64,000 nucleotides of DNA from Prochilodus magdalenae. Lineage: Eukaryota; Chordata; Actinopteri; Characiformes; Prochilodontidae. Under the pieces are notes generated by a model. The model ran no database searches, was not told the DNA's origin, and saw only the letters and a program-made list of their open reading frames with translations. Below are positions 1-14,500 of this stretch, piece by piece. The stretch covers positions 233,501-297,500 of the forward strand of contig JAMWET010003876.1 of the NCBI GenBank assembly GCA_024036415.1. The letters run 5' to 3'. The position numbers and the translations under genes are program-made. Every line of letters starts with the position of its first letter. Positions within the stretch are counted from its first letter, which is position 1.

Positions 1-827
1 GCCTTTGACCTGCTCTGTGTTTGTACTGGTCGGGCACAGGAATGCCCCCCTCCTCCTCTTGCCCGAGTGAGCCGCCTCTCCGGCACCACCCCCTGCACTT
101 TTTTCAGCTTTTGCACTTTTCCACATATAAACAATTGTATCTGAAAATGAATGCTAACAAAAGACTCATCATTCTAGTGCTGTTCGGTACATCCAAGGTG
201 CTCTTTTTGTTAGACCTGAATTATGCATTATGGAACCATCTACATGGACATCAGTGTTATGTACACTGCAATTGTGTGTTACTAGATGCTTTAGGTATGT
301 TAGAATAAGATAAGATACATACAGGTTAGCACACTATTGTGACATAACCTCTAAATACATGAATGTGCCATATATGAATGTACTATATGAAGTTATATAG
401 ATTAAATTGTAATATATTATGAAGTCTGGACTGATTTGTCACGAATTGGTCATATGGTTCTATACTGTGTAACCAGAACCAACCACCCTTCATTTTATTT
501 TGTTTAAATGGCTGCTAAGTGCAAGTTGTTATTTTTTTCAGTGTCAGGAAAAAAGCAGAAAATATATGTTTAAATGAAGCCATAACAACATAATACAATG
601 TAAACCTAATCAGTATTTAATGTATTCTTTGCTTTTATGCTTTCAAAGAAATTGGCAGGGAAATTTTCCACACCACCAAGATTCAGTCTTAGAGTTGGTT
701 GCAGTTTCTGGTTCTAATGATCTAAGCAGTCCTCATTTCAGTTTCATCAGTCAATATAACGTTATTTAACATATCCGATATTCAGTTTCTTTTTTTTTCT
801 ATTTTCTTTCTTTTTTTCCAAAAAAAA

Positions 828-1080
828 TTATTTGACAGGTACATATCCATTCAAACCCAGAGCAATGAGTTGTCTTCTCACAGTGGATGGATGGACAGAA
901 ACACCTGCAACTTTTTTAAGAGCTGAAAAAGGAAGGAAGCCTGAAAAATGAAAACTGATTATCTGATGACAGTTCTGGAGGTCTACCAGGTCTTGCTCAG
1001 TAGGACGGTTGATAGGAGTCACATTGTAAAGTCCTGTTTTGTTGGATGTTTTTCTCTGACTTCCTCTTCCTATTGCGAGT
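828..1080 (-). pseudogene. decayed Tc1-type transposase N-terminal fragment
   Basis: The minus strand encodes a GRGSQRKTS-like segment and then a 64-codon open frame ending in VSVHPSTVRRQLIALGLNGY. The pattern GVSVHxSTVRRxLxxxGLxGxxP is typical of the second helix-turn-helix of Tc1-like transposases. Catalytic regions are absent: the downstream side runs into T-rich low-complexity sequence at 785-830. This is an inactive remnant. Confidence 0.55.
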
Positions 1081-1315
1081 GCATTTTTAAAACTGAAAAA
1101 TCTAAAATTAATGACTTGAATTGAACAGCTGATAGGAATTAAATAAATGACTCTGACTTTTACAAACTTCTATACGTGTCTGGCACTACTATTTTATTGA
1201 ACATGACAATACAAACAACACTCTATATGAACAGATGCCACACACGCTCACAATGCTGTCATCATACCATCCATGCAAACAGAGACTCAGACGTCATGGG
1301 TAAATTAAAATAGTG

Positions 1316-1327
1316 TTTATTTTTATT
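1316..1327 (-). terminator. candidate igfbp3 polyadenylation signals (two AATAAA on the minus strand)
   Basis: Two adjacent reverse AATAAA hexamers (TTTATT on the plus strand at 1316-1321 and 1322-1327) are the first canonical signals I noticed downstream of the stop codon. If used, they imply a 3' UTR of about 2.4 kb, which is plausible for IGFBP3 genes. A nearer variant signal, or one I overlooked, could be used instead, and the site lies in generally AT-rich DNA. Confidence 0.25.
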
Positions 1328-3767
1328 TTAAAAAATGACATTAAATACAAATTATATTTGAAAAACATTTCCTTTCTTAAAGAAAGGCATAGCTGTGTAA
1401 TATCTAGTTTAGTAAAATGAAAAGCTTTTTAAAGAATCAAAATTCTTTTAAATGATAAAAAAAAGTACAATTACCCGTGAACGGAGAGATCCTTAAAAGT
1501 GACTTGCGGCGAGAAGTGGCCCTGGCATTGCACAACAGAAAGTGGGTGGTGAGTTTTTTTTGTTTTGTTTTCTTAGCTCAACTTTTTCTTAGCTTTGATA
1601 TTAGCCTAGCTGCAGCTTTAAATGTTAGCTTAGCATCAGCTTAACTTCAACATTCACTCTGTTTTAGCTTAATCTCAACAACTAAAGTCTTGAGCTCAGA
1701 CCTGACTTTACCTAAACCAAAAGCTAACTCCAGGTCAACATAGCTAAAACTTTAGTTTTGATCTAGTAGTTTATGCCAAGAGAAAGACCTAAGAAACCTG
1801 ATGTTTCATATTAGACCACTCAACCAAGGACAGAACCATTTCTTAACTAATCACTGAGACTTTGCACACTGCACTGTTGATAAAATATCTAAAACCTTTA
1901 GTGATTATATTCCCAAAAAAAACATGTTGAGTTCTATCTATTCACTGTTGTGCAATCAACGAGTCACTTAATTCTCAAAAGAACCAAGATGTTTGGATCA
2001 GCTTATATCTCTTTCTTAGATAAATAGATTTGATCTTTTAAAGTAATGTTCACATGCCTCTTCAGACATATAGCTGGCCAGAAATAAAACATATATTCAT
2101 ATAAAAATGACACACAAGTTAAAGGAAGGAGGGCCAATAGCTAAGCATAATTTTATGCTCTTCCCCCATAATCAAGTCACGAAAACAGAAATGGCGTAGC
2201 ACCAATATGTAGTAAGTCTTTAGTCTGTTTTGTACTTTTTTGTGTTTGGGAGGGGTTTGGGGTTGGGGGGTTCAGGAGGGTGGGGGTTCAAGCTTTTGGC
2301 CAATTCTGTGCTACTGAGCTACTGGGTGGGCTACCTCTCTGGGCACCCTCCACTTTTCAAGTCTTTTCTCAGGAGGTCAGACAGAGACAGAATGAGACCA
2401 GACATCCTTCCTGTAACACAACAAACAGGGTCACCATGTAGAGCTATAGCCTTGTTTGGGTAGAATGGCTGGACAATATTTAAAGAGACAGAGCACAACC
2501 CCCTAATCGTTACTCATCATATTTCAGCACTGAAGCGCTTAAGGCATTGCTTTGAAGAACAATAACGAAAGGTAAAAAAAAAAAAAACCTGCTTGTAACT
2601 ATTGTCAAGCTTTGGAGTGCACCAGCTATGCAGCGGCAATGCAAGGTATTGTTGCGTTCCCGTTACATTCAAATTCACAAAAAGACGATGCAAATACATG
2701 ACAAAAAATACCTGTGTCTATAAACAAAGATGTTATATTCAAGTGCTCTGTATTGTATATTAGTGCTTCGAAGATGTGGTGTATATTATATCCATCTGGA
2801 GTCCATTTGAAAGCATGCTGCAGGCTACAGCTTTGATATCTTACACACTCTTCTCCTTCCAGCTGAACAGGAAAACAGGCATCAGAAAGACGGGTTCTTA
2901 ATCTCCCAAATGCTTAACATGGGCTTAAACCGGCACATGAACACAGAAGAATAAAACACAGTGAATAAAAGAAATGACAACAATGAAAGAAATTGCATTG
3001 AAATGACTTTTTTTACAGGCCATTCAACTTGACATGAAATCTCCTGATATGGCATCAATTGTAAGAATTTTGTAATATTCTATATAATAAACAACAAAAA
3101 AAAATGTTATTAAGCTGTGAGACATGGCCATTGTAATAGACTGGGGTAGTTGTTCAGCATGGGGCCAAAGTGCATCAAGTGCTTGTGCTTCAGATGGAGT
3201 CAATGGCAGGAGCGGCCCAGTTTTCAAAACGGTCCTACAACAGAAGGGCGGCGATAGGCAGCCTTAAGGGGCTACGAAAGAGACAGTGATAGTCATGGCA
3301 GTGATTTAAAGAAGGCTCTTCATTTTACCAGAAAAGAGAGAGGGCCAACGTACACTCTTACTCAGAAACGACAAACAAAAGCCCCCACGCACATACAAAC
3401 ACAGTGTTAATGAAGGCTAATTTATAAACACAACGTGTTTGTCCCTTATTAGTGTCTCTCTGGTGCCGTCTTGGGGTATAATCCAAACAGGGAAAAACAA
3501 AATAAAACAAAACAAACAGAATAGTGCAGATATCAAATCCTGCCCCCTTCCCTCGGCCCCCTCTCTCTTCGCTCCCCTGATGTGTAAAAGTGACCTGGTC
3601 TGACGAGTCCCTGCTCCAGCGCATAGGTGGGGTGCTCAGCAATAGGGCAGCACCTTTAAAAATCTCCCCCTTTTCACTGTGGATTCATAGCATTCAGAGA
3701 GGATCCTCCCGTTTTTCTCTCTCTTTCTCTCCCTCCCTTAACCCCTAAATCTCTCCGTCTGTGCTTC

Positions 3768-3893
3768 TCACTTTTTTTCCAGGTTGTAACAGTGGACTTG
3801 GCCGTGTTCGTTTCCTTCATAGCCTGGCAAAGCCTGTCCGTACTTGTCCACGCACCAGCAGTAACCTCTTCTGCGGCCAATGGATGGACGACA
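3768..3893 (-). CDS. igfbp3: igfbp3 coding exon 4: end of thyroglobulin type-1 domain and stop
   Basis: The acceptor is TCTCCAG|TGT after a CT-rich tract. The exon has 41 codons and then TGA at 3770-3768. It encodes CRPSIGRRRGYCWCVDKYGQ, then ALPGYEGNEHGQVHCYNLEKK. The CWCV motif and the terminal cysteine C296 complete the thyroglobulin fold. The C-terminal end resembles the DVHCYSMQSK ending of mammalian IGFBP3. The 3' UTR follows in the same exon toward lower coordinates. Confidence 0.95.
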   Translation of the reverse strand, partial: CRPSIGRRRGYCWCVDKYGQALPGYEGNEHGQVHCYNLEKK

Positions 3894-4103
3894 CTGGAGA
3901 GAAAAGAAGGAGGGGAAATGGTGGTGGATGAACACATTCTTTAAGGGACGTTTACTGTATATGCAACAAAAACAGCCCCGGTATGGAGGAAGAGACAGGG
4001 GCAAAACACACATCTCTCCCAGCATATCTCACCCAGGTGACAGAGAGTAACACCAAGACCAGAATCCAACGTGAGAGAGTGGGATAGAGAGAAAGTGTGT
4101 GTG

Positions 4104-4134
<31 letters not shown>

Positions 4135-7100
4135 GAGGACGCAAAATAGTTAACAGGGAAGTAGTTACAAATTAAGTACACGTCATTCTGTAGAGAATCA
4201 GAGACGGTTTAGAAAGACTGGAAATGTTTACACATTCACTATTTAAACTATTTCCCTCTCTCTTTCTTTCTATCCTCTCTCTTCTTTGGCGGCGAGTCAG
4301 AAGCGCGTGCAAATCAAACATCACGTCCAGGGGAAGAATGCATTGCTGCTATTCCCTCGTGGTGGGTATGCTTTTGTATGTAAGAGAGAAAGTGTGCGAG
4401 AGAGAGGCAGACGAAAATCTCTTTGTATAAGAAGATTAACAATTTCAGCACACAAAGTCATTCTGTATCATAAGTGCGTTTGTTGGCATGGTACACATGG
4501 CAGTGTTGAAGGAGCTGTTAATAGCTTCCAGGACTTCACTGGAAATAGTTAAACTTCAGGAAAGCTTCTTCACATAAAACTATTTGTATTTACAAAATAT
4601 TAATAAAAGTACAATATATTTCCAAATGTATTTGAACCTCATTTCTATTTACCAAATTCAGCGGCTTCAGGGTGTGCTCAATGCCTACACTGATATTGAG
4701 TGCCAATAAATTGGAATACTCTGGAGCAGCCACTTATGAGCCTAACCATTGATTCACATCAGCAGATAAGAAAATGCTAATTTTGCCTCCAGTTTGTCTC
4801 TTGTAGGTAAGAAGCTATGGGTAAGGTTATTGTTCAGTTGTGGTGAGTACACTGCCAACCCATGACAAACCAATGTAAAAACAAGCTTGCTGGACAAATA
4901 ATTAGTCACTTTGTATGTTTGGAAGGTGCAAGTAACTTCAAGCTCCTGCAGATGGTGATACATGTGGATGTTGGACTATAAACACCTGCAGTGTGTAAGA
5001 CAGGATTCATAGATTGAGTAGAGGTGGTACAGTGCAGCGAATGTCTCATTGGATGTTTGGGAAATGGATCGCAAAACAGATGTTGATGATTGGCTGAAAG
5101 GAGAGTTTGCATTTCGGCGTGCCAAAGTCCACAGTGTGAAGGAAATAGCTGAATTTGCTGGTATGTGGAAAGATATGGCCATCTACCAGCAGAGGCAAAA
5201 ATCCAAGTCCAGAGGAAATTCTCATCAGAACTGTGCCAGGGAAGACATCCACCAAACCTGTCTAAACTCATTTCAGTCACAGGTGACTAATCTTTTTGTC
5301 CAGTGTGAATATGAGCTAGAGCTGAAATCCCGTTTCCTTTTAAATATGAATCGCTGATATAAATGTACTAATGTTTCTCGTCCATATTGTGAGCAAAAAA
5401 TGGCAGGAGGAACAAAAAGTTCAGAGAACAATGACAATTAAACCAGTATCTATGATATGCTCCACAGATTTTGTTGTGTCGCTTGCTGCTTGCGGCTAAA
5501 TTGCCGGTACAAATCATGTACTCCCATGACAGGACATCTGTCACTTTGTCGCCTGTCAGCGTGAATGCATGGTAAGGTCACCATGCCCAGTGTGTTGGCT
5601 AGAGAAGTATTAAGGCCCCGCGTTTTGGACTGTGGAGAAATGAAACTGATTTCTCTGGAGTGTTGAAGAATTTGATAGGTTACAATAGCATAAAGAATGA
5701 GTGCAATATCTTCAGTGCAATGCTCACTGAAAGGGTACCAGCACAGAAACGAGCACACAGGTAGTGAATAAATACAGTGACTGTGCAGTTTCATGGGTTG
5801 TGGTTTAATCTTTAAATGGTGTGCCAGTAATTGTCCCAATAAACTTAAGCAATAAGACAGGGGACTAAAATGTAATGCATATACATTGTGCAAATTAAGT
5901 TATAGGGTAGATTAAGTCTTATGAGTGGGGGTATAAGGTTGAAAGGGGGAATTAGGGACATTCATTCTGAGGTGAGATTGTTTAAAGGGTGATGATTGCT
6001 TCTCTATGATAGCTATTTGATAAAGGAATGACTGCAGGGATGAATGTAGGCTAGTACATTCTCCCACTTCTTTTATTTTCTCTGGAAAGTATAAATTCTT
6101 TATTGAAGGTAAATGGGAGCCAGAAACCCAGGACCCTCTTAGAAGACCAACAAATTCCTGTAACCCAGAGAGATATCAAACCAAGATCTACCAAGAGATG
6201 AGGATAGTGAAATCATTCTCTATAATCCATAATGCCAAAGCATCAAGGAGTGAAGACTTCTGAGGAGACTGAAGATGGACATCCAGTGAGAAGTCTTACT
6301 TCAGGGTATTGTAGATAGAGCTCTGCAAGAGCTGCAGGTTGGTATGGTGTGGTACCTTACATTCTGGAGGTTTAGGCTGATTTACTTGCCTGGGCAATCA
6401 CCCTACACTATAACAATAAGAGAGCTTGGGCAAGACCCTTAATACTCTACTTGCCTACCTCTGTAAAAGGATCAAATTGTAAGCCAGCCACTCTGGGGAC
6501 GAGTTTTTGCTAGAATGACACAACAATATTTAGCTTTGTCATTAATTTACAGTTAGGCAGTTAGAAGTCCTTCTTCATGAGCATGGTATGCAGCACATTA
6601 TGCACACAAATTATTACACCTGATGGTTCCTTTTTCTCTAGGGGACAGATTCATCATTTTTGAAGATGAGGCCCAGAGGCTTATAATAATTGTGTTGTCA
6701 AACTTGAACAAAGGGGTGATTGAAGAGCATACATTAGCATACAGTAAGACAGGAAATAAAGTAAAGCACACAACCTTGAGGAATGCTGATGTAGAGAGGT
6801 GGCTGCCTAACTTTGCATGCTGTTCCTTTATGCCAGTGAGAACCATTGACAAATGGAATGATCCACAATCAGATTCATAACACATTTAAGGCAGTCTAGA
6901 ATTTAATGTTACCCAAGGTTTTCATAATCACTAGGGTTGGAACTACTAGCCAGTCTTTTAACACTGGACCCATTTGGTCAGCTCAATGATTTAAAGGAGC
7001 TTGTGAAGTTTTCAGATTCACCATTGACAAGGTGGAAGAAATGCCTTAAAACCGTCAGACTCATGGCAATGATGTTGTGTGCTACCTCAATATGAACTTG

Positions 7101-8475
7101 GTTGCATGGCAATATGGCCGGCTGTCAAACATTTGTCTACCATGCCAAGGCTGTGTCATCAGTGAAGTCTAGGCAGTCTTATTGCTCCTCTACTGCTTCA
7201 GCTGTCAACTACCATAGATTTATGAGGTTCTACACATAATGGAGTTATAGCTGGCTCACATACCTTGTTGCACAAGTTACCGGTTTTACACACCCAGTTA
7301 CTGGTTTTACACACCCAGATCTATTTGCAGCAGTATTTATGCCATCCAACTTCATCTTGTATGGCTACAGTTAGATTCCTCCCCTAGCAAGGAAGCTATT
7401 CGCCATCCTTTAGGCTCTATTTGTGGCTAGGACACCAACTTCATCTTGCAAGGCTAGAACTGGATTTCCCCCCAGCTCTCAAGCTCTTCACTCAGATGGT
7501 GACCACGGTACCTCCTCTCTGGTCATGGCAGGAATATCATACCATGGCTGCTGGAGCTATGGCTTCTACCTTTCTGGGGTCTTGTTCACCAATGCATAGA
7601 TATTACTTGCTTTTCCCAGTACACAGCTAAACGACTGCATTAAGTTCTTCTGCTTCTGTGAATTGCAGATGACTCTTCCCACTAGTCTAGTTTTTTTCTT
7701 CTTCTTTTTTTTTTATTATAATCGTGTTATGTACTATGCCTCCCTTTGTCTTTTCTCAATCATCATTTTGTGCATTTTGCATTTTTTATATCGGTGTCCT
7801 ATCAATAAAAATCCAGCATTCCATTGTAGATGCAGCCTTTGGTGATACATGGTAATAAAGAAATGCAATGGTGTAGAGGCTAATAAATACAGTATTCATG
7901 TTTATACGGCATTCGATTTCCTAAAAATAATGTTAGTTATCTGGCTGTTTTCTGCCTAAGCCAGCTAGTGAGAAAAATAAATCTTTGAACAACCTACCAT
8001 TGTGTATCTCCCGTAAAGCAAGTTGTTTAAGGTTCCTGCTGCTTTTAAGACACATTATTAGGATGTGGGCTATTGAGTGTATAAACTGGAAATTCTTACT
8101 TTAACCACTATTGTGGCACCACTATAGCCACATGTTTACAACAGATGCAGCAATAGTAACATTTTATATTTGGGCCAGAGTTTCCAACAGCTTATCCCTG
8201 ATAGAAGTAATAAAGGCACTTTACTTTTTAAAAAATAAGACCTGGTAGATGTAGTAGAAAGTAGCTTTGGTGAACTTAGGATCTGATGCCTCTGTTACAC
8301 ACAAACAAACACAGAGACTACTTTATCAATCTTGAGTATTTGAACTATTTGAAGTGAGAAAAAAAGTGAAATGTGTGAGTGTAAATTTAGCTCTCCCTGA
8401 AAACTTGCCCTACACCATTAACAGGCTCCCAGACTATTTTAGGAAATTGGCACCCACTCAAAGTCATCTGGAGCT

Positions 8476-8522
<47 letters not shown>

Positions 8523-11500
8523 TAGAGTGCGGCATACATTTACAAAAATGTATACCCTAAGACATGCAGATAGAAGATGGCCTAAAAGGAACAGGGAACT
8601 TTTCAATGAAAACGTAAGAACTTTCTAGACAGAAAGAGAGAGGTTGAAAGAGGGAAAAAGAGAGAGAGAAAGAATAAGAAAGAATAAAAGCGAGACAGAG
8701 ATCAAAAGAGCTTTTATAGAGAGAGGACCACATTAAAATACCTCAAGCAGAACAAGAGCAGTCTGGGAAAGAAAACAGAGCACTCATTCTGGCCTCCACA
8801 AGGTCGTCCTCTAGCCTCCTTCTTTTAATCAGCCCTTTTTTTTGTATCTTCTCCACTCATCTACTTCCCTTCGCTCCCATATCATACACTTTTGGCCTCT
8901 ACATCATTTCATCTCAGCTAATCTTTCATAATAAATAGACAAGTACATAACCTGGACAAAAAATAATCACCTGTGACTGACATGTACCTAATAGCATGCA
9001 ATACGTTCACAAGCATGAATAGCAGCTGCAGTTCAATTTGGCATGAACCAGACAAGTAATGTGCGTACATTTTACTGTATAGCATTAGTTATACGTCTCT
9101 GAGAACAGTAGAAATTATGTATGATGTACTTAGAAATTGATATAGTTGTGCGTAGAGTTAGAGAGTAGCATAACAGTAAAGTGGGACTGCATCTGAATAT
9201 TTGACTATTTGATATGTGTTTGTTGGGTAGGTTCGTGTTTTTAGGGATATGGATATTGGTTGTTTGTTGATTTTGGCTAAATGTAGGCCATCAAGGAATG
9301 AGAACTGAAAACTACTTCAATGCTACTGGAAGAAATTTGTGGATACAGGTTCATAATGCAGTTTTATATTTAATTTGCTGAAAACTCCACTAAACATGTG
9401 CAAGAAAAAACACAGCCTCTCCAATGCTAACTGCTAAAAACACAGCCTTCTACTCTACTGCTAAAAACCCACCACTCCAGCCCTCTTCAACATAAAGTCC
9501 CTGTGTATATGAATCACACCATCATAAACATTTCTTCTCTCTAAAAAACAGATACCTACAACGCTGCCTGACTACACCACAATACATTTTATTAGCTAAT
9601 TCTGTAAAGCGCTAGTTACCCACTGTGCTATTATCCCATAGGGTAGGCTAGTGGGCCTGGTAGACGAGGCAAAGCTGTGCCTCGAGGAAAGCAACTAGCG
9701 GCCCCGGTTGGAACAGGCCAGATGCTGAACAAGCAGAAATTATCCACTGTACTGCAACATGGAGGAAGGCAGGTTTTTTGAGTGACATTCTCAGCCACCC
9801 CCTCTCCAACTGACAGCCCTAAAGTAAAGTGATAAGTACAGAGAACTGATTTTATTTCTTTGTTTTGAGAGATGATCCCAAAACTAAATACCTCACATAT
9901 CACCAGTGGTATACAGCAAATACTTACATGTACTAAGTAACACTGAAGTAACATTTTGATGGGTGTTTCTTCAAATGAGTACTTACATGCTCAAGTATTT
10001 CTGTGTGGAAAACACTCCTGATTATACCTCTATTCAAGTGCCTACTGTAACAACTACACTGTTGGACCCAGAAGGAAGTGTCAGAGGTGTCACTCCATGA
10101 CAGTCCATGAACACTACTGCAGTCTTTGGTAACGCTGACATGGTGTTAAGGGCAGTCGTTGTAACTAACAGAATGATTCCTGGAGGGCATCACTGCTTGC
10201 TGAATGTCCGCAATTATGTCTGTAGAGTCATTCGAGTACAGCAATAAGGCTTGCCCTTGATTACATCACATGCGCTGCCGAGCATGAAGCTTAAATTTAC
10301 ATGTCTCATGATGTCAAACCTAGCCACTGAGTTTCATTCCTGTAGTCTGGTTACCTCTGGATGCAACTACAAGTGCAACAGTTCTTTTGATGAGTGTTTT
10401 ACTTGAGAATGGGTTTAGGCCACTCTGCTTTACTCTACTACAAAAACTACCCTGGTGCATTACTATGTAGGCTTTCTTCTATGCTATGTATACTTGAAGA
10501 CATGGATTTGAAGATTGCTTATGATGTGTGCGTGGGTGTCCCTGTGCAGATATGCATGCATGTTTGTGTCAGCACATGTGAGTAGTGTGTGTGTGTGTGT
10601 GTGAGAAAGCAACAGAGAGGCATATTTAGGCAGTTGAGCAGACCTCTGTCAGTGTGGCGATGGCCAGAGCCTGTAACACAACGAACCTGTGTGTATGCTA
10701 AATTTGTGTGAGTGTATGACTGCGTGTGTGTGTGTGTGTCTGTGTGTGTGTGTCACAAAGCAAGCCTCAGTCATCGCTGGCCCATAATGATGCCCTTATG
10801 GGCAGCAGGAAGGCGGAAGGGCATTAAAAGCAGCCACAGGGTAAACACAGACTCATAAAACACACACACACACACAATATGTGAGTGAAACAACTGTATG
10901 AGGAAAAGCAGCTGTTTTCGGGTCCAGACACTGAGCACGTTATTGTGGGTGTATGCAGATGCAAGTGTCCATCTGTCAGTTTGTGTCTATTGAGTTGTGT
11001 GTAGCAAATGTTTCTGTAGCACATGGTCATTATAAGCGTACCGAGGTCAAACAGCATTACCAAGGAGAAAGTGAGGTGTGAAGAGTAAAAGGAAGACATG
11101 ACAGGAGTCTGGTATGTCTCATAGTTGTCCCTTGCAATTTTCGCCACAAGATCATGTCTTGCTTTACAACATCATATGAAAACCTTTTAACTTTAGGCAG
11201 GTTTATTTTAATTTCATCTTTTAACATGAACAGTTGCCTCCATGAGCCATCCTGTTAGTGCCAGCACTATTGGCTGGATGACGCATGAATACATGCATAC
11301 AGACTGCTATGCTAACTGCTCTTAACACCACACCAACATTGTCAAAGACTGCAAAGGTGTTGTGCCAGACTGTCATGAAGTGACCTGTTTTTGTCTTGGC
11401 TACCACAAAATCTGCATGAATATTCCAGCTGCATGGGATGGATTATCACAGAACTGAGAGACACTACTTCTGTATGTGTAGCTCAATAAATATTCCCCAT

Positions 11501-14500
11501 ATCAATCTAAATATGTTTTAACTTCTTCTGGGTGCAGCTATGGGTCTATAATAACTGTATTTATGTGTGTGTGAGAGAACATACTGAACCATTCCCAGCA
11601 TGCTTTCCCGTTTACACCTCCTGCAGTTCTACTCTTTACGCCCTATCACTGAGATTTCATTCTGAGTAATAAAGTGCAGGAGCTGCAGGCCGGGCTGAGG
11701 CAGCGGGTCAGAGGGGCAGAGCATACCTCCAGCTCACAGAGAGGACTCCCAGCCTAAGGGAGAGATGAGCCCGGCCTGGGGGTGAGGGGGAGGGGCCAGC
11801 ATGCCTGGCCTCCACTCACACACTAAGCCAATTCATATAATCAGAGCTAAAATTAGCCAGAAGTGGACGACTGTGCCCTCCACGGGAATGGCCTTCAACA
11901 CACACACTCACATTACATATCTTATTCCGGGGCGCAAAGCAGCCCTAGGCACCCAGGATATCTGCAGTTGCACTTGTGGGCGTTCATATGAGAGAGCCTG
12001 TGTGTATGCTTGTGTGCCTTTTCGCAGCCGGTTGAATGTTTATCGAGACTGAAAGGTTTATGAGGAGAAAAGCCAGTCTCCCCCGACTGCTCTTTTTTTC
12101 CAAGCCTTGTTTCTACACTCACTCTCTGCATTCACTCTCTCCCTCTCTCTCGTCCATCTCTTTTCCCTCATTAATCGACTTGTCAGTGTGTGACTTGCAG
12201 TCATACTTTTTCAGTTCTCGCCTGTCCCTCTCTCATTTTCTCTCTCCTCATATTTAATCAGAGGACCAGAACCCTATTTAACTCCTTAAAGGGCCCATTT
12301 TTTTAATAGCACAATATGGATGTAGTATACAAGCATGTTATCATTCACTTCCTGATCTGCACTTTTCCTAAATAACAAAAAATACTGTTTTGAGTTCATT
12401 GTTTTGTGATGTCAGAACACATTTACAGATTCATCTATTCAGCCTGCAGCAGTTTAGCGATTATGCTTGTATGATTTTGCCATTTTCTTTATCATATTAT
12501 AATATTTTCCTATATGCCAAAGCCCTGAAAATTTATAAAGCTTAAAATACACACCAAAGGGAGAAACTCTTTCCCACAGAAACACTTTTCTCAGATGCTT
12601 GAAAGGAGCTGGAAGCTGTTTAGAGCAAGAACCGCTCTGGTGATTGAACAATCAGAACAGAGCGGTTGAGCTGACCAATCAGAGCCCACTGGGCTTATTG
12701 TGAGATGGGTGGGACTTGAAGACACAGGAGCTCAAACAGCATTTCAGACAGTAGGTGAACAGTAGAGGTCTACAATATGAGAAAAATAAATTGAAGCAGG
12801 AAAATCTACCATAGTAGACCCACAAATTATGAATTTTGAAATTATCACAATTATGAACAGCAAAAATTAGCATAACAGTTTCCCTTTCAGGCTCCAAAGC
12901 CTTATAAGAAAAAGATAAAGAGAAAAAATATAATCTAGAATGTTAATATAATTGTTTTTGGTGCAGAGACCAACATGAATGCTATAGGTTAAAATCCTTT
13001 ATACACTTCATGCATTAGTTTCATAAAATAACTAAAGTTTGCAAGGATGACCATGCCTAAAGCTCCTTCTCCTTGCCATCTGTTCCATGTGATAAAGTTT
13101 TTGCACCCCACCACACTACCTGTAGGTACAGGGTGATATACATTTATCAATAATAATATTTTAATATTAATAGCTGAATTAAAATATTTAAGATGTTAAA
13201 CTCAAACTAAACTGCTGAATGTTTTATATAAATAGCTTTGAGCAAAATTATTTAACTTGTTCCTGTTCCTTTGCTGTCTTTTTCTGGAGCAAGCTTGTGG
13301 CACATGCTTTCCCTTGTTAGTCTTCCGGTCATAAATTCTCAGGTTGCACAGAGACTCTTCCAGTTGCTTGCTTTGCATAGATAGCAGAGGGGTCATGCCA
13401 GGCATTCTGTGTGTGTATGTGTGTGTGTATGTGGTTGTATAGTGCAAAGCAGTCTGAAATGACTCAAGTAGAAGTAAAAGTAACCTAGAAAAAAAAATAC
13501 ATAGAACTTTTCAAATTATACAACTTCAGCAGAGCGTTTTAGTACAGTCTATCAGCATAGTGAACTGAAGTGAACTGACTTCTCTGGGTCTGTTCTTCTC
13601 TTTTTAGGGAGGTTTTTACGATGCTGAAGCTGCAGTGTGAGAGCTGTGAGTAACAGCAAAGATCTTGAGGATTGATGGCACTGGATAACCACATGTGGCT
13701 CACTAAAGAATGTTTTAATTGAGTAAGTGTCTTAAAAAATCAACCACTAAAAGGTTTTCCAAGTAATCAAAAGTGATTATTTAAAAGTGGCACTTTTTGG
13801 CGCAAAGTTTAAAGGTGTAAATTTAACTACAGTCCTGTGCTGTAACTTCAGAAAGCGAGCTTCATTTATTTCATTCTAAATGGCCATTAATTTATTTCTT
13901 TTCCAGATATTTAGGAGGTTAGATATAAACTACATGTATAATGAAAGAGAATGTCTAAGGGAAATAAATAAATAAAAGATCAGATTCTAAAACTGGAGTT
14001 TGAAAAATTAGCAAAACTGTTCTCCAGATGAATGCACATGACCCAATACAGCACCAACACTGATTTCAGTACTTAGAGATTTCATCTTTAAGATGTGGGA
14101 AAGAATAAAGCTCCACTTTGAAAAAAACTGTAAAGGTGTTTCTGTTCATCCTTCCCAGTGCTATGGGTCTGAAAGGACGTGGAGCTGTCAAGAAACCATT
14201 ATTAAGAAATGGAAATGGACAAGGATAAAAACAAAGACACTGCTGGATTGACCATCCCAGACCCCTACATCACTGAATGTGTTTGGGATTACTCAGTGTG
14301 AAACACAAAATGCAACCAATTTCTAAAACCAAACTGGAACATTGACATTAATTGGCATCATATTTAGTTGTTGAAGGTTCTGTGTACTATTGCTGTAGTC
14401 CTGGCACTGAAAACGCTCCCAATGCATATGTGTGTATGAGCATGTGTGAATAAACTTCATGATGCAGAGATTATATTATCCCACATAAACTCAGTGCAAT

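Larger units (their letters stand above)
1..3767. other. igfbp3 3' UTR and 3' flank
   Basis: There is no complete gene here apart from the untranslated end of igfbp3. In tetrapods IGFBP1 lies tail-to-tail with IGFBP3, so an igfbp1 3' end could lie to the left of this window. No IGFBP1 coding exon was recognised in the first few kilobases. The stretch 1600-1760 is a low-complexity run rich in TTAGCTT-type words. The rest is unremarkable AT-rich DNA apart from the Tc1 remnant. Confidence 0.6.

Noticed and set aside
1..340. Possible 3' end of a convergent igfbp1 gene at the left edge
   Set aside because: The expected tail-to-tail neighbour would lie here or further left, but none of the frames shows thyroglobulin-domain residues such as CWCV. 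An untranslated region cannot be recognised by eye.
4906..5357. Opposite-strand open frames of 124 and 102 codons in intron 3
   Set aside because: There is no recognisable family, and frames on both strands suggest chance or an old unrecognised repeat.
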